Part shown: in pieces, positions 10,601 through 21,133 of the stretch
Layout of the letters: every line of letters starts with the position of its first letter
Position numbering within the stretch: position 1 is the stretch's first letter
From: Erinaceus europaeus
Taxonomy: Eukaryota; Chordata; Mammalia; Eulipotyphla; Erinaceidae
Reading direction: 5' to 3'
Assembly: GCF_950295315.1 (NCBI RefSeq)
Contig: NC_080171.1
Coordinates: 90,393,016-90,457,015, forward strand
Length of the DNA stretch: 64,000 nucleotides
The notes under the pieces: model-generated
The model's database searches: none
What the model saw: the letters and a program-made list of their open reading frames with translations, nothing else
What the model was told of the DNA's origin: nothing
Position numbers and translations under genes: made by a program

Positions 10601-11491
10601 ACATTGGTAAAACACTTTCCCACCTACACCTCAAGGACATCTTTGATGAATCAAACCCAATTGCAAGGAAGACTAAAGCAGAAACAAACCAATGGGACTA
10701 CATCAAATTGAAAAGCTTCTGCACATCCAAAGAAACTATTAAACAAACAGAGAGACCCCTCACAGAATGGGAGAAGATCTTCACATGCCAGACATCAGAC
10801 AAGAAACTAACCACCAAAATATATAAAGAGCTCAGCACACTTAGCACCAAAAAAGCAAATGACCCCATCCATAAATGGGCAGAGGATATGAACAAAACAT
10901 TCACCTCAAAGGATATCCAAAAGGCTAACAAACATATGAAAAACTGCTCTAGGTCACTGATGGTCACAGAAATGCAAATTAAGACAACACTAAGATACCA
11001 CCTCACTCCTGTAAGTATGGCATACATCAAAAAGGACAGCAGCAACACATGCTGGAGAGGTTGTGGGGACAGAGGAACCCTTTTACATTGCTCGTGGGAA
11101 TGTAAATTTGTACAGCCTCTGTAGAGAGAAGTCTGGAAAACTCTCAGAAGGCTAGACATGGACCTTCCATATGATCCAGTAATTCCTCTCCTGGGGTTAT
11201 ACACCCAAGGACTCCATAACACCCAACCAAAAAGAGGTGTGTACTCCTATGTTCATAGCAGCACAATTCATAATAGCTAAAAACTGGAAGCAACCCAGGT
11301 GCCCAACAACAGATGAGTGGCTGAGAAAGCTGTGGTATATATACACAATGGAATACTATGCAGCTATCAAGAACAATGAACCCACCTTCTCTGACCCATC
11401 TTGGACAGAGCTAGAAGGAATTATGTTAAGTGAACTAAGTCAGAAAGATAAAGATGAGTATGGGATGATCCCACTCATCAACAGAAGTTGA
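7670..11491 (+). pseudogene. L1-A ORF2 (endonuclease and reverse transcriptase), decayed
   Basis: ORF2 encodes the AP-like endonuclease, the reverse transcriptase and a C-terminal Cys-rich domain used in target-primed reverse transcription. The ATG at 7670 aligns with the ORF2 starts of L1-B and L1-C. The longest open stretch (8092-8838) holds the second half of the endonuclease, including SRIDHMLG and SDHSG. The RT catalytic FADD is at 9760-9771. A one-base deletion near 9533 shifts frame, and a TAA at 10198-10200 stops it; both are shared with L1-C, and the TAA also with L1-B. Downstream the same frame stays coding-like (10501-11124) and ends in a Cys knuckle of CX3CX7HX4C form at about 11050-11103, then a TAG at about 11121. 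The final frame ends GMIPLINRS at 11491. Confidence 0.9.
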
Positions 11492-12842
11492 TTAAGAAGA
11501 TCTGAAAGGGAAACTATAAGCAGGATCTGATCAATTTGTAAGTAGGGCACCAAAGTAAAAACCCTGTGGTGAGGGGTAGACATGCAGCTTCCTAGGCCAG
11601 TGGGGGGTGGGAGTGGGTGTGAGGGATGGGTCACAGTCTTTTGGTGGTGGAAATGGTGTTTATGTACCTTCTAGCAAAATGTAGACATATAAATCACTAG
11701 TTAATTAATATGAGAGGGGGAAAATCAATTGTATGTCTCAAAGTTTCTCAAAACACAAACTGAATCTTTTTAATATATAGGCTGTGTATTTGATATGCGG
11801 ACTCTCTCAAAAGCCTAGACCAAGTAGATTAGAAGCATCCAATAGCAGAGCTATATACAAGATACTGGATACTGTACAGCAAACCATAACAAAAGGACTT
11901 TTCAAAGTTAACCCAATTACCAAATAATGTGATGATAACATTAGCTATCGATTGTCTTTTTGAACCCTAAGACAGCAGGAACCTCACATCTCCACTATAG
12001 AGCCCCTACATCCCCCAGTCCTGGAACCCTTGGATAGGGCCCACTTTCCCATATGCCTCTCCCAATCCATACCAAATAATATTGCATCCGCCAATCACAA
12101 CCTAACCAACGCAACGATTGCCACCTCAACATGCTTCACCTCAGACTGTGTCCAGAGACTTCACGTGTGGAATGACAACCCTTCAGCTTCATTACTCGGG
12201 TGAGACCTTTCCTTTTATAGTACACTCTAATTTCATCTCAGGTGGTTCACTTCCTAACAAAGTCCCATAACCTAGATATACACCACTGTCTGTGAGAGAG
12301 AGCTTATGTTCACACGTATCCATAAACTACTGCAAAATATATACCTGAAAGCAGAAGTACACTAGAGTTTGCAATGAGTACCTCCCTAACACTTCCTCTC
12401 CACTATTCCAAGCTTTGGGTCCATGATTGCTCAACAATTTGTTTGGCTTCGTATGTTAACTCTCTTTTCAATCACCAGGTTCCAGATGCCACCAGGACGC
12501 TGGCCAGGCTTCCCTGGATTGAAGACCCCACCAATGTGTCCTGGAGCTCCGCTTCCCCAGATACCCACCCTACTACGGAAAGAGAGAGGCAGACTGGGAG
12601 TATGGACCGACCAGTCAATGCCCATGTTCAGCGGGGAAGCAATTTCAGAAGCCAGACCTACCTTCTGCAACCCTCAATGACCCTGGGTCCATGTTCCCAG
12701 AGGGATAGAGAATGGGAAAGCTATCAGGGGAGGGGGTAGGTTATGGAGATTGGGTGGTGGGAATTGTGTGGAGTTGTACCCCTCCTACCTTATGGTTTTG
12801 TTAATTAATCCTTTCTTAAATAAAAAAAGAAAAGAAAAGAAA
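11492..12842 (+). other. L1-A 3' UTR and first A-rich tail
   Basis: The 3' UTR includes a G-rich tract (about 11600-11632) and the subfamily-specific end ggtggtgggaattgtgtgg...gtacccctcc, then CTTAAATAAAAAAAG. The same end is found in L1-B, L1-C and L1-D. Confidence 0.85.
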
Positions 12843-12888
12843 GTAAACTGGAATATTCAAAATAAACACTTCACTTAAAAAAAAAAAA
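12843..12888 (+). other. L1-A 3'-transduced segment with its own poly-A
   Basis: Between the first A-rich tail and the second poly-A (12877-12888) lie 34 non-L1 bases containing AATAAA at 12860-12865, 11 bases before the poly-A. The target duplication begins only after the second poly-A, so the segment came in with the element from its source locus. Confidence 0.75.
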
Positions 12889-12904
12889 GAAAAGAATATG
12901 CATG

Positions 12905-13082
12905 AATGAGGCCCCTTATTTGCTCCTCAGCACGTCATATGCTGGTAAGACACTGGATGCTTTCTGTCCCTGTCTTCCATGAAATTAGAAGATATATCTT
13001 TTTTTTTTTCTTAAAGAACGTTCTACTTCCAGATAGCAGTGGAAACTTATAATGCAGACCTATTATATGAATGTGTACATGA
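12905..13082. other. No recognisable feature
   Basis: A short T-rich interval next to L1-A with nothing I can support. Confidence 0.3.
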
Positions 13083-13135
13083 ATGAATAGATATGGATGG
13101 ATGGATGAATGAATGAATGAATGAATGAATGAATC
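13083..13135 (+). repeat. (GAAT/GGAT)n microsatellite
   Basis: GGAT units pass into GAAT units, a simple tetranucleotide array. Confidence 0.9.
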
Positions 13136-13214
13136 AACAACTAAAATACCTTTGCTTTCTCTGAAAAACTAGAAGCATTGGTTTTCAGAACAAGGCAAAA
13201 TTGCAAAATTTAGA

Positions 13215-13385
13215 ATCACTGATTTCAACTTTGGGTTTAGCATTATTCTGGGTCCTATGTGAAAGAGACTGCCCTAGACATTGAAAATAAAGGGAAGAAA
13301 CATAAGCCCTCCCCTCAAAGTACTGCTGGCTTGGTAGAGAGATAAAAGGTAATCAACTGCTATTAAGCATGCAAGACAAACAATA
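13215..13385 (+). mobile_element. Ancient mammalian repeat fragment (unnamed)
   Basis: It resembles the old repeat whose phrases run ...cctagacattgaaaataaa...cctcccctcaaagtactg...; related pieces are called at 30596-30760 and 63135-63660. It is strongly diverged. Confidence 0.35.
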
Positions 13386-14059
13386 CCAGTAATGATGTGT
13401 GCTATTGATTGGGTATCCCCTAAGTGCCTGTCTCTTATATGCAACCTCTTATTTCAAAGTGCTGCAGGGAAAATGAAAAAGCTCTACAACTACAGAGGAG
13501 GGAGAGACCTGCTTCACCTCATTCCTAGATTTGCTTTATTCACCTGCATAAACAGCTGCTTTCTCTGGGAGTGAATGGCTATTTGCAGATACAGGAGGCA
13601 GGGGCTTGTGGAGCTTCAGCCAGAGAAGCTTGTGATCAAACATAAAGTGTTGAGACAGAGCTTTCTTCTAGCCAGAGAAACTGAGGCAAAGAACTTAGAG
13701 TTGTGTTGGTCTTCTTCATTTTCTAGTCCAGAAAGAATTGTTATTTGTGAATCTGGCATTCTTCAGACCTAACCATATAAAGTCTATGGCAAAGCCATCT
13801 GTATTTCCTTTCTTGGAAGTTTAAAAACACTGACATTCAGGAAAACACTTCTTCATGCTTATTAATGACAGTGACTCAATTTCTATTTAGTTGTTCAATA
13901 TTTCCCTCTTCTAACATCAGCTATTACATGCTTTGCTAACCACCCAATTGAAAACACACACACGTATGTGTGTGTGTGTGTGTTTGTGCATGCACTCCAG
14001 ACAACTTTCAGTGACTATCTGTAGTTCATGTAAGCAAACCAAAATGGCATCTCTCCGAA
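13386..14059. other. Apparently unique sequence, short (TG)n at 13960-13985
   Basis: Two consecutive open frames (13392-13574 and 13575-13772) show no motif, no coding-like relatives in the window and no splice-site logic I can defend. A TG microsatellite preceded by CA units sits at about 13955-13985. Confidence 0.35.
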
Positions 14060-14322
14060 AAGACCTATGCATAGCAATATTCAAATAAGCACAGTTTGTA
14101 ACAGACTAAATTTGGAAGTAACCCAGATGGCCAACAAAAAATGAATGGCTAAGGGAGTTGAAGTACATATACAAAGTGGAGTACTATGTGCTGTTAAAAC
14201 AATGAAGTAATCTCATTTGCAATATCTTGGTCAGAAATAGAAGGCATCACGATGAGTGAGATAAACCAGAAAGAGAAGCTCAGTACCAAATTATTTCCCA
14301 GAAGTTGGACTTAAGAACAAAA
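14060..14322 (+). mobile_element. Old L1 ORF2 C-terminal fragment
   Basis: The order aatattcaaataagcacag, aaatttggaagtaacccag, gtggagtactatgtgctg, gatgagtgagataaaccag follows the L1 ORF2 C-terminal region, as in L1-A at 11250-11470. It is heavily diverged. Confidence 0.7.
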
Positions 14323-14326
14323 AACA

Positions 14327-14503
14327 GTGGGAGTCGGAGGTAGTGCAGCAGGTTAAGCGCACGTGGCGTGAAGCGCAAGGACTGGTGTAAGGATCTCAGT
14401 TCAAGCCCCCAGCTCCCCACCTGCAGGGGGCTTTGTTTCACAGGTGGTGAAACAAAGTGGAATTGGCTCACTCATTTCCACTTCCATTTCTTCTTGCTTT
14501 ATA
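14327..14503 (+). mobile_element. Young-type tRNA SINE, 3'-shortened
   Basis: The head gggagtcggaggtagtgcag, the A-box and B-box segments and the ccccacctgcagggggc region match the SINE at 27680. The CT-rich body is short and diverged. It is inserted in or next to the old L1 piece. Confidence 0.8.
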
Positions 14504-14504
14504 A

Positions 14505-14662
14505 AAAAGTTCACATTTATTTATTTTCATGAGAGAGTGCAGAACACTGCTTAATTCTGGTTATGGTGGTCTGGGGATTGTACCTGCTAACTATGAGATC
14601 TCAGGCATAACAGTCTGATATCCTACCTCTGCTATCTATCTTCCCAGACCTCCAGATTTTCA
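14505..14662 (-). mobile_element. Old tRNA-derived SINE, minus strand
   Basis: On the plus strand: ATTTATTTATTTT tail complement, gagagagtgcagaacactgc, a ggggattgtacctg B-box complement and a ctcaggcata segment. The same family recurs at 40846, 41060, 43700 and 45600. Confidence 0.6.
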
Positions 14663-14726
14663 TCTTCCCAATACATAATTAGGATTTTTATTTAAATTCC
14701 AATGAAGGATAATTTTTGCTTTTTTA

Positions 14727-14942
14727 ATTTAAAAGTTTTTACAATCTTTATTTCTTTACTGGATGGAAACAGCCAGGAATCAGGAAGGAAGAGGGTGATA
14801 GAGAGGGAGAGACACAGACACTGCAACACTGCTTCATTGCTTGCAAAGATGCCCCCCTGCATGTGGGGATCAGGGACTCGAACTGTGGTCCTTGTGTATT
14901 CTGACATGTGCATTCAACCAGGTGTGCCACCACCAGGCCCCA
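14727..14942 (-). mobile_element. Older tRNA-derived SINE, minus strand
   Basis: The T-rich tail complement, a gagagggagagacacagacac body, a cccctgcatgtgggga segment and a head complement ending ccaggtgtgccaccaccaggccc define a nearly complete copy. Confidence 0.8.
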
Positions 14943-15454
14943 CGGATGAATTTTTCTATGAGTCTCTAAAGAATTCAGGCACTGTTGAGAAGTAAGTGTA
15001 TGAAGGGAAATCACAAAATGAAGATCATTCTGTAAATTTGACACATTAGGGAGAAAACAAATATTATGAAACAGTATTGTTTCATAGCAGAATAAGAGAG
15101 AAACTAGTAGAACATACATGCTGGCTGATAAATTCAAAAGTTTCTTTGGGTTCTCAACATTAGCAACAATCTCTACCTTGCTAATATCATAGCTCATCAT
15201 ACTAGAACAAACAACAAAATTTGGCCCAGTTGTCCACTCCTTAAGAACTCTCTTTCTCTACCTTCTAGAACTTTCTACTTACATAACCTCAAATTTTTCA
15301 TTCTTCATGACTGGCAACTCTTACCCTTAACCATACATATTACATTCTCCAGCCTTCAAATCTGCTTTCCCTACCATGACTATTATGACTCTCATCTTCA
15401 TAAAGGACTCCCCAATTCTTTTGCTAATGTCAAACCTTAAATTCACCTTATCTT
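14943..15454. other. No recognisable feature
   Basis: This stretch, with a TC/CA-rich half from 15220, contains no repeat or gene I can support. Confidence 0.3.
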
Positions 15455-15612
15455 AGGGATTATTCAGTGGTTCACATGGCAAAGTGCATGGTTACCATGC
15501 AAGGGAACCTGGGTTAAAGTCCCTGCTGGTCTGTACCTGTAGAGGAAAGCTTCAAGAACAGTGGAGACTTGCTGCAGATGTCTCCCCTAGCCTTCTCTTT
15601 ATATATATACAC
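15455..15612 (+). mobile_element. Old tRNA-derived SINE
   Basis: The segments tcagtggttcacatggcaaag, accatgcaagggaacctggg and ttgctgcagatgtctccc follow the order of the SINE families here. It directly precedes the L1-B target site. Confidence 0.55.
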
Positions 15613-15640
15613 CAGGAATATTAGAATATTTTGGCACTGA

Positions 15641-16871
15641 AGATGACAACTTGGAGGCAGCTGCTGGCATGAGTTCCAACAACAACTGCTGGATAGAGTA
15701 GGATATTTGGCTGTCAGCAGGATGGTGACTAAGGGGTCTTCAGTGTGACAACAAGGAGATGACTATAACTCAATTTGGGTTAGAAAATAGAGAAAAAAGA
15801 AAGGAAATTTTTTATTATTTCTGAAGTGCACCCTATAACCAGACCCCAGGGACTGAAGAGCTGCTACTAGTAGGCTCCCCACTGAGCTTTTTTTCTTTAT
15901 CAAGATTCCTGGCTCACCAGGGGTGTGATTCCAATCTTTTTCTTTCTGATTCCCTTTGCTCTTTTTTGTTTGTTTGTTTGTTTCTAAGTGGCTCAAGCTC
16001 AATTGGAGTGACAATATAATTGACCAAACAGAGCCTCACCCTGCCTGGGAAAGATTACCTGGAGGTATTTTGTTGTTGTTGATGTTGTTGTTGTTTTAAA
16101 ATTGGCTGTCTTTGCTCAGGCTGCCTGAGCCAATATGGATCCATCCAACCTCCAGAAAAACTTTTAGGGTTGTTTTACACTGTTCTATTTAATTATTACT
16201 ATTATATATATGTGTGTCCATTTCCTACCCTCCTTCAGGTTTACCAAAATTAAATTTTAGTATATTTTCCATTGCTAAATGACTGGGTGTCCTATCCATT
16301 GTGAGAGGAACTTGTTTCACTCTACCTACCTCCTCTATCCACTCTCCTCCTTTTCCCTCCTCCTAGCTAATTAAAAAAAAGAAAAAGAAAAAGAAAACTC
16401 CTTCTTTTCGCTGCTCTTTTCTTCTTTTTCCTCATTCTTGTCTTCATTTCTTCCTTCCTCCTTCTGAATTCACTGATACTCATTTGTGAATTATTTTGGG
16501 GAAGAAATCTGTCTCAGAGTGGACTCTCATTGTGTGTGTCTCTTCTCTACTTCCCTTTCTCCTCTTGCTATCCTAGAATTTACAGTGGACAGTAGATTTG
16601 CATAATTGTTTATTCTTCCTATCCCTTTTTTCCTGTCCTGTCTCTTTTTCATTTGATTTGGTTGCTTTTTTTTTTTTTTTGGACAGGAGGCATTATTTGG
16701 CTAAATGGTATTGGTTAAACTGCTTCAATCCCTGATTCAGTTACTATAGTAATTTCTGAGGTTGGTGACTGCATTTGTCATAAAGGTATTTAGTATAGTG
16801 TGGCTTGTACTCAAAACACAACAACTGGAGAACAAGAGAACATAAAAATAAAAACATATCAATAAAAACAA
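15641..16871 (+). promoter_or_regulatory. L1-B 5' UTR and ORF1 leader
   Basis: The start is a diverged form of the L1-A monomer 3' part: ggggtcttcagtgtgacaacaaggagatgactataac aligns with 6472-6510. Then comes a T- and C-rich leader with GTTT and TTG tandem units, up to the ORF1 ATG at 16872. No complete GC-rich monomer is present. Confidence 0.65.
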
Positions 16872-17791
16872 GTGGATAAACCAAGAGCAAATAAAACTGC
16901 TACTACAGTGAATGAAGACAGGAGCCCAGCAGAAACTACAAATCAGTCAGAAGTAACCATAGATAAGAAAAGTATGCAAGCAATAGTAAATTTAATAATC
17001 ACAGAAATGAAAACAACTTTGGAGGAAAGGGCTAGCAGAATTAAGGAAAAAACAGATGAGACCCTCAAGGAAAATACTAACTACCTTGAGGCAATTAGGG
17101 AACTGAAAGCTGAAATAGCTGAACTGAAGAAAGAAGCTGAGGGAAGGGAAAGCAGACTAACAGAATCAGAAAACAGAATTAGCCAGACAGAGTATGAGCA
17201 AGAGAAAACTAAGAAAGAGGTAAAAGAGCTCAAAAAGAGATTGAGAGATACAGAAAACAACAACAGAGAGATATCGGATGATCTCAAAAGAATTAACATT
17301 CATATAATTGGTCTGCCAGAGGAAGAAAGAGAGGAAGGGTAAGTAAACATTCTAGAAGAAATTATAAAGAAAACTTCTTAGACCTGAACAACACCAAAAA
17401 GGACGTTAAGATGTAAGAGGCCCAGAGAGTGCCAAACAGAATCAACCCGGACCTGAAGACACCAAGACACATAATATTTACAATGAAAAAAAGTAAGGAT
17501 AAAGAAAGGATCCTAAAGGCTGCAAGAGAAAAACAAAAAGTCACATACAGGGGAGCATCTATGAGACTATCAGCAGACTTATCCACACAAACTCTAAAAG
17601 TCAGAAGAGAATGGCAACATATGTATAGAGCCCTACATGTAAAAGGGTTTCAACCAAGGATAATATATCCTGCTAGACTTTCATTCAAACTAGATGGAGG
17701 GATAGGGATCAAAACCTTCTGAGACAAACAGTTAAAGGAGGCAACCATCACAAAGCCTGGCCTGAAAGAGGTTCTGAAAGACCTCTTATAA
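16872..17791 (+). pseudogene. L1-B ORF1
   Basis: The first 156 codons from the ATG at 16872 are open. After a polar N-terminus there is a long heptad-rich coiled coil (about residues 45-125: repeated E, K, L, as in IRELKAEIAELKKEAE), then the start of the RRM (RDTENNNREISDDLKRINIHIIGLPEEE). A TAA at 17341-17343 (GAA lost after GGG) ends the frame. Further indels near 17370-17415 follow, and the C-terminal domain resumes in another frame (17429-17722: RINPDLKTPRHIIFTM...), ending at TAA 17789-17791. ORF1p coats L1 RNA as a trimer; this copy is dead. Confidence 0.85.
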
Positions 17792-17875
17792 ACAAGAACA
17801 TCACTATAATACTTAAAATATATCAGAACAAATAAAAAACTGTTGAATAATGGCACTACAATACATTAAATCCAT

Positions 17876-18586
17876 CTTCTTCTTCTAGCGTTTGCCCTTC
17901 TTCTGTAGCCAGTCAACAGCATCAGGTTGAGCCTGATGTAAAGTTTCGAGACCTCCTTTGAATCTGGAGAGGTGGCAGTCGTTGACTATGTGGGTAATAG
18001 ACTGTCTGTAGCCGCAGGGGCAGTTCGGGTCGTCTCTGGCTCCCCAGCGATGGAACATAGCAGCACACTGGCCATGGCCTGTTCGATAGCGATTGAGGAG
18101 GGCCCAATCATAACGTGCTAGGTCAAAGCCGGGTTGACGCTTGCAGGTTACCTCAGCTGACTGCCAGCTCTGTTTCCAAGAAACTGGAACAGAGAAGTTC
18201 AGTGTAGGTGTAGGGGACCAGATTGGGTGACGAGACATCAAGTGTTGAACAGGGTGGGCGAAGATATCCGCGTATATTGGCAGGTCCGGTGGAGCGTAGA
18301 CGTGGGAAATGAACTTAGATGATGCCGCATCCCAACGAATATCTGGCGGGGCGATGTTGCTAAGAACTGGCAGCCATGGAACCAGGGTGGAACGGATGGT
18401 TCCAGAAATTATCCTCATGGAGGAATATAATTTGGAATCGACCAAGTGGACATGGGGGCTACGGAACCATACTGGGGCACAGTATTCTGCAGTGGAATAG
18501 CATAATGCCAGAGATGATGATCGTAGTGTGGAAGCGCTCGCGCCCCATGAGGAGATGGCCAGTCTTACAATGATGTTATTCCTCCA
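17876..18586 (-). mobile_element. Foreign LINE copy 2, inserted in L1-B with TSD
   Basis: The 711 bp insert interrupts L1-B ORF2 and is flanked by TAAATCCAT at 17867-17875 and 18587-18595, so it came in after L1-B. On the minus strand one frame stays open across the whole insert to TAG 17885-17887 (about 230 codons). It reads RNNIIVRL...SWGASASTLRSSSLALCYS, EYCAPVWFRS, RIISGTIRS, PWLPVLSNIAPP, QPGFDLARYDWALLNRYRTGH, a CxC...H...C knuckle (NCPCGYRQSITHIVNDC), GGLETLHQA and WLQKKGKR. This is the region after the RT fingers/palm of Jockey/I/CR1-like elements as I know them from arthropods and other invertebrates. Endonuclease and RT catalytic motifs are absent because of 5' truncation. The tail is only AAG units after TAG. 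It is the youngest-looking coding sequence in the window. Confidence 0.88.
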
Positions 18587-20960
18587 TAAATCCATAATAT
18601 CAATAAATGTCAGTGGCTTAATCTCACCCATTAAAAGGCACAGAGGGGAGGATGGATCAGAAAACATAACCCAACCATATGCTACTTGCAAGAATCCCAT
18701 CTGACACAACAAAATAAACACAGACTTAAAGTGAAAGGATGGAAAACTATCATACAGGCTAATGGACCACAAAAAAAGGCAGGAACAGCCATCCTCATCT
18801 CTGACACAATAGATTTTAAATTAATAAAGTAGTAGAAGATAGGCAAGGGCATTACATAATGATTAGAGGATTAATCAGCCAAGAAAACAACAATTATTAA
18901 CATCTATGCACCCAATGAGGGACCATCTAAATATATCAAATAGCTAATTAAAGAACTACAAAAATACATCAATAGTAATAGAATAATAGTAGGAGATTTT
19001 AACACCCACTGTCACACTTAGATCAATAAAGCAGAGAATCAATAAAGAAATAAGACAAGTAAATGAAGAGATAGACAAACCAAACCTCCTGGGTATTTTA
19101 AGAGTTCTTCACCCCAAAAGCTGGAATACACATTCTTTTCAAATCCACACAACACATACTCAAGGATAGACCACATGTTAGGCCACAAAGACAGCATCAA
19201 CAAATTCAAGAGAACTGAAATCATCCCAAGTATCTTCTCAAACCACAGTGGAGTAAAGATAACATTTAACAACAAACAGAAAATTATTAAAAGACACAGA
19301 ATTTGGAAACTAAACAACATACTGCTTAATAACCACTGGGTCAGAGAGACACTCAAGCAAGAAATTCAAATGTTCCTGGAAACAAATGAAAATGAAGACA
19401 CACACTATCAAAATATTTGGGACACAGCTAAAGTAGTTTTGAGAAGGAAACTCATAGCCATGCAATCACATATTAAAGAACAAGAAAACGCTAAAAAAAA
19501 AAAAAAAGCTACTTACTGCACACCTTAAGGACTTAGAAGAAGAGGAGCAAAGGTACCCTAAAGCAACCAGAAGGGCAAAAATCACTAAAATTAGAACAGA
19601 AATAAACAACATAAAAAATAAGAGAAACATAGCAAAGAACAATGATGCCAAACATTGGATATTTGAAAAATTAAACAAGGACTTTTGTTCTTGGGGAGAT
19701 TCTTAATAAGGGTTTCATTCTTTGTCTGTGATTGGTGTTTTTAGATTTTGTAGTTCTTCATGGTTCAGTATTGGAAGGGCATATGCTTCTAGGAATTCTT
19801 CCATTTCGTCCAGATTTTCTAGCTTGGTGGCGTATAGTTCTTCATAGAAATTTCACGTGATTTTCTGGACTTCTGTGGTGTCAGTTGTGATATCTCCTCC
19901 ATCGTTTACAATTCTATGGATTTGAGTCTTCTACCTTTTTTGTTTACTGAGTCTGGCTAGGGATTTGTCAATTTTGTTTTATCTTTCAAAGAACCAACAT
20001 TTGGCCTCATTGATCTTCTGTATGGTTCTCTTATTTTCGATGTTGTTTATTTCTGTTATAATTTTAGTGATTTATGTCCTTCTGGTTGCTTTAGGTTTCC
20101 TTTGTTCCTCTTCCTCTAAGTCTTTGAGGTGTGCAGTAAGGTCGTTTATTTGACTTTTTCTTGTTGTTTAATATGTGATTGTATGGCTATGAGTTTCCCT
20201 CTCAATACTGCTTTAGCTGTATCCCAAATATTTTGATAGGTTGTGTCTTCATTTTCATTTGTTTCCAGGAACATTTGAATTTCTTGCTTGAGTGACTCTC
20301 TGACACAGTGGTTGTTAAGGAGTATGTTGTTTAGTTTCCAAATTCTGTGTCTTTTAATAATTTTCTGTTTGTTGTTAAATGTTAGTTTTACTCCACTGTG
20401 GTCTGAGAAGATACTTGGGATGATTTCAATGCTCTTGAATTTATTGATGCTATCTTTGTGGCCTAACATGTGGTCTATCCTTGAGTATGTGTTGTGTGGA
20501 TTTGAAAAGAATGTGTATTCCAGTTTTTTGGGGTGAAGGGCTCTGAAGATGTCCATGCAGTATAGTCTGACAATATCTTCATTTAATTCTTATTTCTTTG
20601 TTGATTCTCTGCTTTGTTGATCTGTCTAATTGTGAGAGTGGGGTGTTAAAATCTCCCACTATTATTGTATTACTACTGATGTAGATGAGTGGCCGAGAAA
20701 GTTGTGGTATATATATATATATATATATATACACAATGGAATACTATGCAGCTACTAAGAACAATGAACTCAACTTCTCTGACCTATCTTGGTCAGAGCT
20801 AGAAGGAATTATGTTAAGTGAGCTAAGTCAGAAAGATAAAGATGAGTATGGGATGATCCCACTCATCAACAGAAGTTGAAAAAGAAAATCAGAAAGGGAA
20901 ACTAAAGGCAGGATCTGACTAAATTGAAAGTAGGGCACCAAAGTAAAAACCCTGTGGTGA

Positions 20961-21030
20961 GTGGGGGGGGGGGTGGACATGCAGTTTCCTGGGCTGGCAG
21001 GGGTGGGGGTGGGGGTGGGAGGGTGGGATG
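20961..21030 (+). repeat. G-rich tract in L1-D 3' UTR
   Basis: Several runs of three or more G (12 in a row at about 20962-20973, then repeated GGGTGGGGG units at 20999-21028) could fold as a G-quadruplex. L1 3' UTRs of other mammals carry similar tracts. Folding is inferred. Confidence 0.6.
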
Positions 21031-21053
21031 GGACACAATCTTTTGGTGATAGG

Positions 21054-21133
21054 AATGGTACCTAATAGGAACCTATTAAACTGTAGTAATATAAATGGTA
21101 CCTAATAGGAACCTACTAAACTGTAGTAATATA
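21054..21133 (+). repeat. 40 bp tandem duplication in L1-D 3' UTR
   Basis: The unit starting aatggtacctaatagga occurs twice head to tail (21054-21093, 21094-21133) with one mismatch. L1-A and L1-B carry a single, diverged version. Confidence 0.85.

Larger units (their letters stand above)
6365..12888 (+). mobile_element. L1-A: full-span L1 with internal ORF1 deletion and 3' transduction
   Basis: The element runs from a GC-rich two-monomer 5' UTR (6365-7013) through an ORF1 leader, an ORF1 remnant (to the TAA at 7607-7609), ORF2 (ATG 7670, end about 11491), a 3' UTR, a first A-rich tail (12820-12842), a 34 bp transduced segment and a second poly-A (12877-12888). It lies between direct repeats aaagaaaagaatatgc at 6350-6365 and 12886-12901 (right copy merges with the poly-A). 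An internal deletion joins the 5' leader to ORF1 near 7184; compared with L1-C it removes about 1.3 kb and shows an ATA microhomology. Stops and frameshifts make it dead. Confidence 0.92.

Noticed and set aside
13392..13772. Two adjacent open frames as a gene
   Set aside because: No motif, no coding signature and no splice logic; the stop between them is unexplained.
14327..14420. tRNA gene
   Set aside because: The A and B boxes belong to the tRNA-like SINE head; there is no intact cloverleaf with a matched acceptor stem. The same holds for every SINE head here.
17885..18772. 295-codon minus-strand frame as a host gene
   Set aside because: It is a chimera: its first part is antisense L1-B ORF2 and the rest is the inserted foreign LINE, which is reported as such.
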